Source of the DNA: an uncultured Collinsella sp.
Lineage (GTDB): Bacteria; Actinomycetota; Coriobacteriia; Coriobacteriales; Coriobacteriaceae
Direction of reading: 5' to 3'
NCBI GenBank assembly: GCA_900544065.1
Contig: UQTR01000057.1
Location: forward strand, 1-14,551
DNA length: 14,551 nucleotides
Under the pieces are notes generated by a model, which worked only from the letters and a program-made list of their open reading frames with translations, had not been told where the DNA came from and did no database searches. This document shows, piece by piece, positions 7,875 through 14,551 of this stretch. A program made the position numbers and the translations under genes. Position 1 is the first letter of the stretch. Every line of letters starts with the position of its first letter.

Positions 7875-7922
7875 AAAATACTCAGTACACTGAGTAATTT
7901 CACTCAGTGTACTGAGTATTTT
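7875..7922. repeat. Double-palindrome block, downstream copy
   Basis: A perfect 21-bp inverted repeat (7875-7895 and 7902-7922) with a 6-nt spacer. Each arm holds the near-palindrome ACTCAGT-(AC or GT)-ACTGAGT, with centres 22 bp apart. It lies 15 bp past the stop of the ATPase gene and ends in A/T runs on both sides, so it could also terminate transcription. It is a direct-orientation copy of the block at 9155-9200; over the 38-bp core only four positions differ. Confidence 0.85.
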
Positions 7923-7937
7923 CTCAATTTGCTCAGG

Positions 7938-9131
7938 CTAGTTAAACAGCGTCACCTTATCGAGCAGAAAATCCTCCACGGTGCACGCCCCGGCCGCCGC
8001 CCCTCCCACGACGATCCGCTTGGCTCGCGGATACTTTTTTAGTAGCGTCGACATGCCGCTCTGGCAGGACTCTCCACCGCTTTTGACCTCGATGGCGCTC
8101 AGCGCATCATCCCTTCGCAGCACAAAGTCGACCTCTTTGACGCCCTCACGCCACCACATGACCTCAAAACCCTCTTCCGGCGCGCGCGCAAGCAGTCGTG
8201 CACCCACTGCCGATTCCACCAAATGACCCTGCCGCGCCGAATCCTCCAGCCATTCTGCTCGGCCCTTATCGCCGAGCGCCGTCATAAACGCCGTGTCATA
8301 AACCATGAGCCGCGGGGTGCTTCGGCGCTTTGCGAGCTCCTTGTCACTGAACTTGGGAATCGCCGTAACCAAACCGGCCTTGCCCAGCAGGTCCAAATAT
8401 CCGGCGACCGTGACCGTGTTACCGGCATCCTGCAGCTGGCCTACCATTTTTGAATACGAAAGCTCCTGCCCCGAATAGCTTGCCGCGAGCCAAAAGAGCG
8501 CGCGCATCAGCGCCGGTTTTCGGATATTCTCCAACGAGAGAACATCGCGCGAGATCGCCGGCTCGACGATCGCATCTCGGATATAGTTTCGCCAACGGGC
8601 GTCATCGGAAACCAGCGGCGCCGCACCCGGATATCCACCGTGATAGAGATAGTCTTCAAAAGAAAAGCCAAAGGCCTCGCTGCACTCGCGATAGGACCAA
8701 TGCGGCGACCGAATGAGCTCGTAACGGCCCATAAGGGATTCTTCCAAGCCCTTATGCAGCAGCAGCGACGACGATCCGGTCAAAATGACCTTGAGCGGCG
8801 TCCCCTCCCGGCGATCCCGGTCGTACAATCCCTTGACGACCGTGGACCAACTCTGCACCTTTTGAATCTCATCAACAACGAAAACGGCCGGGACCTTACC
8901 TCCAGACGTGAGGTTTCTTGCCTGTTGCCACTCGATTTGCAGCCAGCTGGCATCGGGATTCACAACATCGTCCGCATTGGCCACGTGACAGGGCATGTCT
9001 GCATGGTGCAACGCCTGCACGAACATGGTCGACTTTCCCGTTTGGCGGGGCCCGATTATAAATTGCATCAACGGATTATTCGTTTCCCGCATCCTCTGGG
9101 CTATCACGGCAACTTGATGGCGCTCAAACAT
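7938..9131 (-). CDS. AAA ATPase with DUF4143-type, PD-(D/E)XK-like C-terminus
   Basis: A 397-residue ATP-binding protein of the AAA_14/DUF4143 type. Residues 27-35 (GPRQTGKST) are Walker A, VFVVDE with Asp87-Glu88 is Walker B, and LTGSSS (117-122) is the following sensor strand. A helical middle region (about 150-310) leads to a C-terminal part with EVDFV (Asp335) and AIEVKSG (Glu348, Lys350), the pattern of a PD-(D/E)XK nuclease fold. The family is common in gut bacteria as isolated genes; its cellular role is poorly defined, with DNA-related functions proposed. ATG at 9131 has AAGGAGG (9141-9147) in front. Double palindromes flank the gene on both sides, the upstream one ending 24 bp before the start, which suggests autoregulation or a mobile cassette. 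No partner gene adjoins it. Confidence 0.88.
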   Translation of the reverse strand: MFERHQVAVIAQRMRETNNPLMQFIIGPRQTGKSTMFVQALHHADMPCHVANADDVVNPDASWLQIEWQQARNLTSGGKVPAVFVVDEIQKVQSWSTVVKGLYDRDRREGTPLKVILTGSSSLLLHKGLEESLMGRYELIRSPHWSYRECSEAFGFSFEDYLYHGGYPGAAPLVSDDARWRNYIRDAIVEPAISRDVLSLENIRKPALMRALFWLAASYSGQELSYSKMVGQLQDAGNTVTVAGYLDLLGKAGLVTAIPKFSDKELAKRRSTPRLMVYDTAFMTALGDKGRAEWLEDSARQGHLVESAVGARLLARAPEEGFEVMWWREGVKEVDFVLRRDDALSAIEVKSGGESCQSGMSTLLKKYPRAKRIVVGGAAAGACTVEDFLLDKVTLFN

Positions 9132-9154
9132 GTCAATCTACCTCCTTGTTTCTT

Positions 9155-9200
9155 AAATACTCAGTATACTGAGTAAAATCACTCAGTATACTGAGTATTT
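9155..9200. promoter_or_regulatory. Double-palindrome block upstream of the ATPase gene (likely operator)
   Basis: A perfect 20-bp inverted repeat (9155-9174 and 9181-9200) with a 6-nt spacer. Each arm contains the perfect 16-bp palindrome ACTCAGTATACTGAGT (9159-9174 and 9181-9196), centres 22 bp apart. The block lies just before the ribosome site of the ATPase gene. The palindrome centre reads TATACT on either strand, so a -10 box may be embedded in it. Two dyads two helical turns apart are typical of a cooperative repressor site; the binding protein is unknown. Confidence 0.75.
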
Positions 9201-9562
9201 TTAGAACCGGGAGATCGAACCCGCCAACTTAACTCCCTTCACCAGCGGGTTGCCGCCGCCCCCTCCGCGAGTCGAGTTTCTGGCCCTTCGTGCTCACTCG
9301 ATATATAAAAACTGCCATAGCCATATCGAAAAACCGGTATAGCCGATCCCATCATCGAACCATCGCGAATGGGCCACAGGATTTCGCGATGGTTCGCAAG
9401 CTTTCGCGGAGATTCGCGACAAATCGAGAGCTGATACGCATCTTATTGTTCATATTCAAGGCCACGACGTCTCAAAAGGTATACGCTTTGAAACAGTTAA
9501 GTTTCCCAGCGCCCCCAATCGAGATCAATCGTCACCACGCCGCAGATAGAATGCATAATCTT
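9201..9562. repeat. Non-coding region with inverted repeats and 10-bp-phased TTCGC repeat
   Basis: No convincing gene. A 14-bp perfect inverted repeat (9356-9369 and 9383-9396) has a 13-nt loop. Its right arm begins a series of four TTCGC motifs at 9383, 9393, 9403 and 9413, each exactly 10 bp apart. TCGATAT (9298-9304) pairs with ATATCGA (9323-9329), and AACCCGC and GCGGGTT flank a loop near 9218-9251. The only open frame (9290-9583) has a GTG start without a ribosome site and is not supported. Confidence 0.55.
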
Positions 9563-9591
9563 GGGACAAACACTTCTGATTAATTTGTCCC
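9563..9591 (-). terminator. Hairpin after the ABC transporter operon, possible terminator
   Basis: GGGACAAA (9563-9570) and TTTGTCCC (9584-9591) form a perfect 8-bp stem with a 13-nt loop, starting 10 bp past the stop of the last exporter gene. No T run follows on the minus strand, so it is a weak intrinsic terminator at best; it may mark the 3' end of the message in another way. Confidence 0.4.
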
Positions 9592-9601
9592 GCGGGCTTG
9601 C

Positions 9602-11461
9602 TTACTGGGCGAATTGGCTGCGGTAGAGCTCGGCGTAGAAGCCGCCTGCCGCGAGCAGTTCGTCGTGCGTGCCGCGCTCGATAATCTCGCCGTCTCGCAT
9701 GACCAGGATGCAGTCGGCGTTACGGATCGTCGACAGGCGGTGCGCAACGACAAAGCTCGTACGACCGGCCATGAGCTCGTCGAATGCCGCCTGCACCTGC
9801 AGCTCGGTGCGGGTATCGATGCTCGAGGTGGCCTCGTCCAGCAGCAGAATCGCCGGGTCGGTGAGCATGACGCGCGCGATGCACAGCAGCTGCTTTTGGC
9901 CTTGGCTAAACGTGCCGCCGTCCTCGCCAATCACCGTGTCGTAGCCCTGTGGCAGCTGCACGATAAACTTGTGCGCGTGCGCGCGCTTGGCCGCCTCGAT
10001 AATCTGCTCGCGCGTGGCGTCGGGACAACCGTAGGCAATGTTCTGGGCCACCGTGCCCTCGAACAGCCAGGTGTCCTGCAGCACCATGCCAAAGGCGCGG
10101 CGCAGGCTTTCACGCGTGTAGTCGCGCGAGGAATGCCCGTCGACTACGATACGACCGGCATCGATATCGTAAAAGCGCAGCAGCAGATTGATGAGCGTCG
10201 TCTTGCCGCAACCCGTGGGACCGACCAGGGCAAACCGCATGCCGAGCTTGGCATCGATGCAGATGTCCTGCAGCAACTTACGGTCGGGCACGTAGCTAAA
10301 GTCCACGTGCTCAAAGGCGACCTCGCCCTTCGGAGCGGTGAGCTCAATGGCATCCACAGCGTCGGGCTCCTGCTCGCGCGCATCGAGCAGCGCGAACATG
10401 CGCCGCGCCGAGGCATAGGCCGTCTGGATCTGCGTGATGACGTTGGTGACCTCGTTGAACGGCTTGGTGTACTGGTTGGCGTAGGACAGGAAAATCTGCA
10501 CGCCGCCCACCGTGAGCGCCGCGGGCACACCCGTGATCACGCCCACGCAGCCGATCACGGCAACCACGGCGTAGATGATGTTGTTGATAAAGCGCGTGCC
10601 GGGGTTGGACAGCGACCCCATAAACTGCGCGCGCTCGCCCGCCGTGTAGAGCTCGGCGTTGAGTGCATCGAAGCGCTGCTGCGCATTTGGTCCGTAGGCA
10701 AACGCATCCACAAGCTTTTGCTCGCCCACATACTCCTCGATATGACCGCCGAGCTGACCCTGAATGCGCTGCTGAGCCGTAAAGCTCTTGTTGGAGAGCT
10801 TGGCGATGGCGCCGGCCGCAAAGATGGAGAGCGGCGTGACGAGCACCACCACGAGCGTCATGGTTAGGTTGATGGACAGCATAAACGCGAGCGTGCCCAC
10901 GATAGTGATGACTCCAGTAAAGAGTTGCGTGAAGCCCTGCAGCAGGCCGTCGCCCACCTGGTCGACATCGTTGACCACACGGCTCATAAGGTCGCCGTGG
11001 GCATGGCTGTCGATAAAGCTGAGCGGCATGCGGCTGAGCTTGTCGCTCGCCTCCACGCGCATGTCGCGCACCGTTTCGTAGGACAGGCGGTTGACGCAGT
11101 AGCCCTGCAGCCACTGGAAGGCCGCAGCACCCATCACGACAATCGCGAGTTTGGTAACGAGCGGCAGCAGCGCATCGAAGTCCACCTGCCCGGTGGCGAC
11201 GATCAGGTCGATGCCCTCACCAATGAGGATGGGCGTGTAGAGCTGCAGAATCACCGAGATGGCGGCGCTCACAAACGACGCCGTAAACGAAATACGGTGC
11301 GGGCGAACATAGCCCAGCAGGCGGCGCGTCACCGCGCCCACGGGATAGCGCTCGGGATCACCGGGTTGGCGCGGGCCGTCGCCCAGGTCGTTGAGGTTAT
11401 CGTTGCCGGACACATTAGCGGTCATCGTGGCGACCGAACCGGAAGAAGTATACGGGTTCAT
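9602..11461 (-). CDS. ABC exporter half-transporter, catalytic subunit of a heterodimer
   Basis: A 619-residue fused membrane and ATPase protein of the ABCB-like exporter type. Six membrane helices lie roughly at 55-85, 100-120, 175-220 (two) and 290-325 (two). In the ATPase part, Walker A is GPTGCGKTT (414-422), the Q-loop is Gln462, the signature is FSQGQ (518-522) rather than SGGQ, Walker B is ILLLDE with the catalytic Glu543, and the H-loop is His574. With its intact Glu and His it supplies the hydrolytic residues; its odd signature belongs to the degenerate site. Its ATG follows the stop of the upstream subunit with no gap, and AGGAGGG (11469-11475) lies inside that gene's end, so the two are translationally linked. 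The pair is probably a drug or lipid exporter; the substrate is unknown. Confidence 0.93.
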   Translation of the reverse strand: MNPYTSSGSVATMTANVSGNDNLNDLGDGPRQPGDPERYPVGAVTRRLLGYVRPHRISFTASFVSAAISVILQLYTPILIGEGIDLIVATGQVDFDALLPLVTKLAIVVMGAAAFQWLQGYCVNRLSYETVRDMRVEASDKLSRMPLSFIDSHAHGDLMSRVVNDVDQVGDGLLQGFTQLFTGVITIVGTLAFMLSINLTMTLVVVLVTPLSIFAAGAIAKLSNKSFTAQQRIQGQLGGHIEEYVGEQKLVDAFAYGPNAQQRFDALNAELYTAGERAQFMGSLSNPGTRFINNIIYAVVAVIGCVGVITGVPAALTVGGVQIFLSYANQYTKPFNEVTNVITQIQTAYASARRMFALLDAREQEPDAVDAIELTAPKGEVAFEHVDFSYVPDRKLLQDICIDAKLGMRFALVGPTGCGKTTLINLLLRFYDIDAGRIVVDGHSSRDYTRESLRRAFGMVLQDTWLFEGTVAQNIAYGCPDATREQIIEAAKRAHAHKFIVQLPQGYDTVIGEDGGTFSQGQKQLLCIARVMLTDPAILLLDEATSSIDTRTELQVQAAFDELMAGRTSFVVAHRLSTIRNADCILVMRDGEIIERGTHDELLAAGGFYAELYRSQFAQ

Positions 11462-13306
11462 CTAGCAACCCTCCTTTGAGCAAGTAGGCGCAGGGGCAGT
11501 CGGGGCGGACGCGGGCACCGTGCTCCCCTGCTGGCCCTCGAGCTCCTCGCGGCGCAGCTGCGACTGGCAAATCTCGCGATAGAGCTGGCAGCTTGCATAC
11601 AGCTCGTCATGCGTGCCCAGGCCCGCAACCGATCCGTGGTCGAGCACGCAGATCATGTCGGCATCGCGCACGGTCGAGACGCGCTGGCTCACGATGACCG
11701 TCGTGAGCGGCAGCCCGCCCTCGGCGGCACCGCGCACGCTGCGCTCGCGGATGGCATGGCGAAGCGCCGCGTCGGTCTTAAAGTCGAGTGCCGAGGCGGA
11801 GTCGTCCATGATCAATATCTGAGGCGAGCCCACCAGGGCGCGCGCGATGGTCAGGCGCTGGCGTTGGCCACCGCTGAAGTTCTTACCGCCCGCCTCGACC
11901 GGGGCATCGAGCCCCTGCGGCTTGTTGCGCACGAATTCGCTGGCCTGCGCCATATCGAGCGCCGCCCAGAGCTCATCGTCGGTCGCTGACTCGTCACGCC
12001 AGGTCAGGTTGCTGCGGATGGTGCCGCTCACCAGCGACGCGCGCTGCGGGACGGTCGCGACCACATGGCGCAGCTGGTCGAGCGGCCAGGCGCGCACGTC
12101 GGCGCCCATCACGCTCACGCTGCCAGCGCTCGCATCGTACAGGCGCGGGATAAGCGAAACGAGCGTGGACTTGCCGCTGCCCGTGCCGCCGATAATGCCG
12201 AGTGTCTTGCCCAGCGGCAGCTCCAGCGTCACATCGCTCGCGGCATTTGCCGCGCCCACGCCAAACGAAAAGCTCGCATGGTCAAAGCTCAACGCAGGAA
12301 CGGGAGCGACATTGCCCGGCTCGGGCAGTGCGACCGGCTGGTTGCCCTCATCGGTAATGCTCGGCACGCAATTGAGCACCTCGTTGATACGCGACGCGCT
12401 GGCGCTCGACTTGGTAAAGACCACGACCAGGTTGGCGACATACACGATGGAGGTGAGGGTCTGCGTCATGTAGTTGACGAACGCCATGACCTGACCCTGC
12501 GTGAGCTCGCCCACGTTGACCTGGATGCCGCCGACCCACAGGATGGCGCACACGCCCAGGTTCATCACAAGAAACGTGACGGGGTTGAGAATCGACGAGA
12601 GCTTGCCCACCGCGATGGCAGTATTGGCCTGGTCATCGGCGGCTTGGGCAAAGCGCTCACGCTCGTGGTCTTCGCGCACAAATGCACGGACCACGCGGGC
12701 GCCCGAAAGCCCCTCGCGGCAGATAAGCGCGATGCGGTCGAGCTTTGCCTGCAGCTGCTTGTAGTACGGGATGCAGCGCGCCATGACAAACCAAAACACC
12801 AGGCCGATGGCGGGCGTGCAAATCAAAAAGATGATGCCAAGCTTAAGATCGATGGCGAGGGCCGCGACCATGGAGCCCACCGCCAGGAAAGGCCAGCGGA
12901 TAAGCATGCGCACGCCCAGCGCCACGGCGAGCTGCACCTGATTGACGTCGTTGGTGATGCGCGTGATGAGCGACGGCGTGCCAAAACGGTCGAGTTCGGC
13001 ATAGCTCAGCTTGTTGATGTGCTGGTAGAGCGCGCCGCGAATGTCGGTGCCCATGCCCTGCGAGGTGAGCGCCGCCATCTTTTGGCAGACGAGCGTAAAC
13101 GAGATGCCGATCACAGCCATGGCGGCGAGCACCGCGCCGTAACGGACGACGGCGTTGACATCGTGTGCGCCGATGCCCTTATCGATCATCTGGGCAATCA
13201 CCAGCGGCGTAAGCAGGTCAAAGATCACTTCGATCAGCTTGCACGCAGGACCAATCACCATATAGCGGCGAAACTTACCGCCAAAACGCCTGAGCAGCTC
13301 AATCAT
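11462..13306 (-). CDS. ABC exporter half-transporter, degenerate-site subunit of a heterodimer
   Basis: A 614-residue membrane-ATPase protein. The membrane part covers about 10-300 (six helices) and the ATPase part about 335-575. Walker A is GGTGSGKST (373-381), the Q-loop is Gln421 and the signature is a good FSGGQ (477-481). Walker B reads ILIMDD, so the catalytic Glu is Asp502, and the H-loop His is Gln541 (VSQRVS). These losses are known from heterodimeric exporters such as TM287/288, BmrCD and LmrCD, where one ATP site is inactive. Its canonical signature completes the active site of the downstream partner. I chose ATG at 13306 because MIELLRRF is the usual family start and GGGAG lies 9 nt upstream; a GTG at 13363 would add 19 untypical residues. 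The C-terminal tail after 585 is Ala/Pro/Thr-rich and ends CSKEGC. Confidence 0.92.
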   Translation of the reverse strand: MIELLRRFGGKFRRYMVIGPACKLIEVIFDLLTPLVIAQMIDKGIGAHDVNAVVRYGAVLAAMAVIGISFTLVCQKMAALTSQGMGTDIRGALYQHINKLSYAELDRFGTPSLITRITNDVNQVQLAVALGVRMLIRWPFLAVGSMVAALAIDLKLGIIFLICTPAIGLVFWFVMARCIPYYKQLQAKLDRIALICREGLSGARVVRAFVREDHERERFAQAADDQANTAIAVGKLSSILNPVTFLVMNLGVCAILWVGGIQVNVGELTQGQVMAFVNYMTQTLTSIVYVANLVVVFTKSSASASRINEVLNCVPSITDEGNQPVALPEPGNVAPVPALSFDHASFSFGVGAANAASDVTLELPLGKTLGIIGGTGSGKSTLVSLIPRLYDASAGSVSVMGADVRAWPLDQLRHVVATVPQRASLVSGTIRSNLTWRDESATDDELWAALDMAQASEFVRNKPQGLDAPVEAGGKNFSGGQRQRLTIARALVGSPQILIMDDSASALDFKTDAALRHAIRERSVRGAAEGGLPLTTVIVSQRVSTVRDADMICVLDHGSVAGLGTHDELYASCQLYREICQSQLRREELEGQQGSTVPASAPTAPAPTCSKEGC

Positions 13307-13350
13307 GTATAGGCGCTCCCTATCATCATCCACATTCAATTCGAACCATG

Positions 13351-13380
13351 ATAGTACCGCCACCCCAAAAGAAGCGTAAA
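13351..13380 (-). promoter_or_regulatory. Candidate promoter of the ABC exporter operon
   Basis: On the minus strand TTTACG (13375-13380) and TACTAT (13351-13356) are 18 bp apart, about 45 bp upstream of the first exporter gene. Boxes are partial matches only. This gap also serves the divergent gene at 13522. Confidence 0.35.
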
Positions 13381-13450
13381 CAACTCGTCATTTCTAATGG
13401 GATTCGGTTTCCAAAGAAGCGGAAAGGCACGCGCACACCCAGCCAGTGTC

Positions 13451-13503
13451 GGGTCGACCGCTTGGTATACTTACATTAGTGCTACCAAGTTAGTCGCCGA
13501 CCC
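13451..13503 (+). promoter_or_regulatory. Extended -10 promoter within nested inverted repeats
   Basis: TGGTATACT (13463-13471) is an extended -10 (TGN-TATACT) about 50 bp before the coiled-coil gene; no good -35 is seen. It overlaps the inverted repeat CTTGGTA (13461-13467)/TACCAAG (13483-13489), with an outer pair GGGTCG (13451-13456)/CGACCC (13498-13503). The repeats overlap the promoter and probable start site, so they may form an operator. Confidence 0.5.
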
Positions 13504-13521
13504 TTGAAATGAGGTGCCGAG

Positions 13522-14517
13522 ATGAACGACATTCTCGCAAGAAGAGCAAGACGAGCAACCGTGGGCATCGCCCTTTCCGCGGCACTTGTCGCGGGAATCG
13601 CCCCCGCAACGGCGATCGCGGCAGAAACCAGTTCCCCCACCGGTGCAGTTGCCTTGCAGGCGGAAGATGCGGCCGCCGCAAAAGAAAAAGCGTATGCAGC
13701 CATGCAGGAAGCGCTCAAAAACCTCGAGGCCGCAAAAGACGCCGCAAGTCCGGAGAAAATTGCGAGATTCAATGATGACATTGCCCGTTTTCAAGAGCTC
13801 CGCGACAAGATGGTGGCACAAGCCGCCGAATTGAGGGATTCCCTTCCCGCCATGCAAGCGGACGTCGATGCAGCCCAAGCCAGATACGACGAGGCCATCA
13901 ACCGGGTAAGCGAGCTCCAGGCAAAATTAGACAAGAAACTTGAGGCGCTTAAGGCCCTCGAAGCACTCGGCGACGAGGAGCTTGTCGAAACTACTAAACA
14001 GCAAATAAAGCAGTTGCGCAGTGAAATCGTAACGGCAAAAGCGCAAGAAGACTCTTGCAAAACGGGGCTCCGCGAGCGCCACGACGGCCTCAAAAGGCAG
14101 GAAAGACAAGTTAATGACTGTGAACGTGATGCAGAGAAGTATAAAGCCCATACCGACCAGTTCATAGCCTGGCGAGATGCGCTCCTCGACAATTTGAAAA
14201 AAGCGCAAACGGCCTATGACGACGCCTGCAAGGCATACGAAGAGGCGAAAGCCGCGGCAGACAAGGCCACCTCGCCCGAGATAACGCAACCGACCGAGAC
14301 GACGCCCCCCTCCAACTCGGCGCAACCGGCCGAGGCGACACAGCCCACCGGCTCGTCCGCGACCGGCAAAAATACCCCGCCAAGCTCCACCAAGCAGGCG
14401 AACACAAGCAGCGGCAAACAAGCAGATACGACCGCCGGCAAGCTCGCGAACACGGGAGACGCAGCGCCAAGCGCAATCGCACTCGCAGCAATCGCCGCCG
14501 CAGGCCTCGGAATAACC
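13522..14517 (+). CDS. Secreted coiled-coil wall-anchored protein (3' partial)
   Basis: The first 332 residues of a surface protein. A basic start and hydrophobic stretch end near AIAA at about 33-34, a signal peptide. Residues about 48-255 are a long, charged, Ala/Leu/Glu/Lys-rich coiled coil with heptad-like spacing. A Pro/Thr/Ser-rich wall-spanning stretch (about 256-308, with repeated QPTE- and QPAEATQPT-like units) leads to LANTG, an LAXTG-type sortase motif, and the beginning of the membrane helix. The contig ends there: the last six apparent residues (LSLIHI) are adapter. A basic tail is expected in the missing end. The ATG has GAGG 7 nt upstream. It reads away from the exporter operon. 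AAA and AAG lysine codons are more mixed here than in its neighbours. Role unknown; a wall-attached stalk or adhesin is likely. Confidence 0.87.
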
Positions 14518-14550
14518 CTGTCTCTTATACACATCTGACGCTGCCGACGA
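14518..14550 (-). other. Nextera transposase adapter (sequencing artefact)
   Basis: Reverse complement of the adapter at 3-35 (CTGTCTCTTATACACATCT followed by GACGCTGCCGACGA). It truncates the coiled-coil gene and gives it a false C-terminus and stop. Base 14551 is consistent with the same index end as bases 1-2. Confidence 0.98.
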
Positions 14551-14551
14551 T

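Noticed and set aside
9195..9262. Possible tRNA 3' end (GGGTTCGATCTCCC on the minus strand)
   Set aside because: The T-arm-like piece pairs only over four bases with an eight-base loop, and no acceptor stem, anticodon arm or D arm could be built.
9290..9583. 97-codon plus-strand frame in the gap after the ABC operon
   Set aside because: GTG start without a ribosome site; it covers the inverted repeat and phased TTCGC motifs, which explain the sequence better.

Overview
The window looks like a piece of a high-GC Gram-positive chromosome, most plausibly a Collinsella-like member of the Coriobacteriia. This is inferred from GC-rich codon use, LAXTG-type cell-wall sorting signals, an LtaS-type polymer synthase and TATACT-type -10 boxes; no taxonomic marker gene is present. 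Both ends are Illumina Nextera transposase adapter in opposite orientation (3-35 and 14518-14550). The native DNA therefore runs from about 36 to 14517, and the first and last genes are cut by the contig ends.

Layout. 36-1962 (+): an LTA-synthase/MdoB-like membrane phosphoglycerol transferase lacking its N-terminus. It is followed by a 133-nt structured repeat (1989-2121) and a strong bidirectional terminator (2218-2255). 2282-6379 (-): a large secreted surface protein with FG-GAP-like repeats, FN3 and Ig-like domains and an LAGTG wall anchor. 6380-6933: no gene, but direct TCTCATTTT repeats, a 62-bp-period hairpin array, and a second copy of the structured repeat (6763-6891, minus sense). 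6934-7485 (-): a small flavodoxin. 7486-7937: regulatory and palindromic DNA only. 7938-9131 (-): an AAA ATPase fused to a DUF4143/PD-(D/E)XK-like end, bracketed by two near-identical double-palindrome blocks. 9201-9601: no gene, with hairpins and a 10-bp-phased TTCGC repeat. 9602-13306 (-): a two-gene operon for a heterodimeric ABC exporter. 13522-14517 (+): a secreted coiled-coil wall-anchored protein (LANTG), truncated at its C-terminus.

Functional theme. Most genes concern the cell envelope: glycerophosphate polymer synthesis, two sortase-type surface proteins and a multidrug-type exporter. The strongest candidate for something undescribed is the non-coding pair of structured repeats. Both have a 69-nt core of identical length and conserved sequence inside a terminal stem of about 30 bp. 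The stem sequences differ between the copies while pairing is kept, and each copy lies directly downstream of a gene in the same sense, with a T-rich stretch after the stem. The second candidate is the ATPase unit enclosed by ACTCAGT-type double palindromes.
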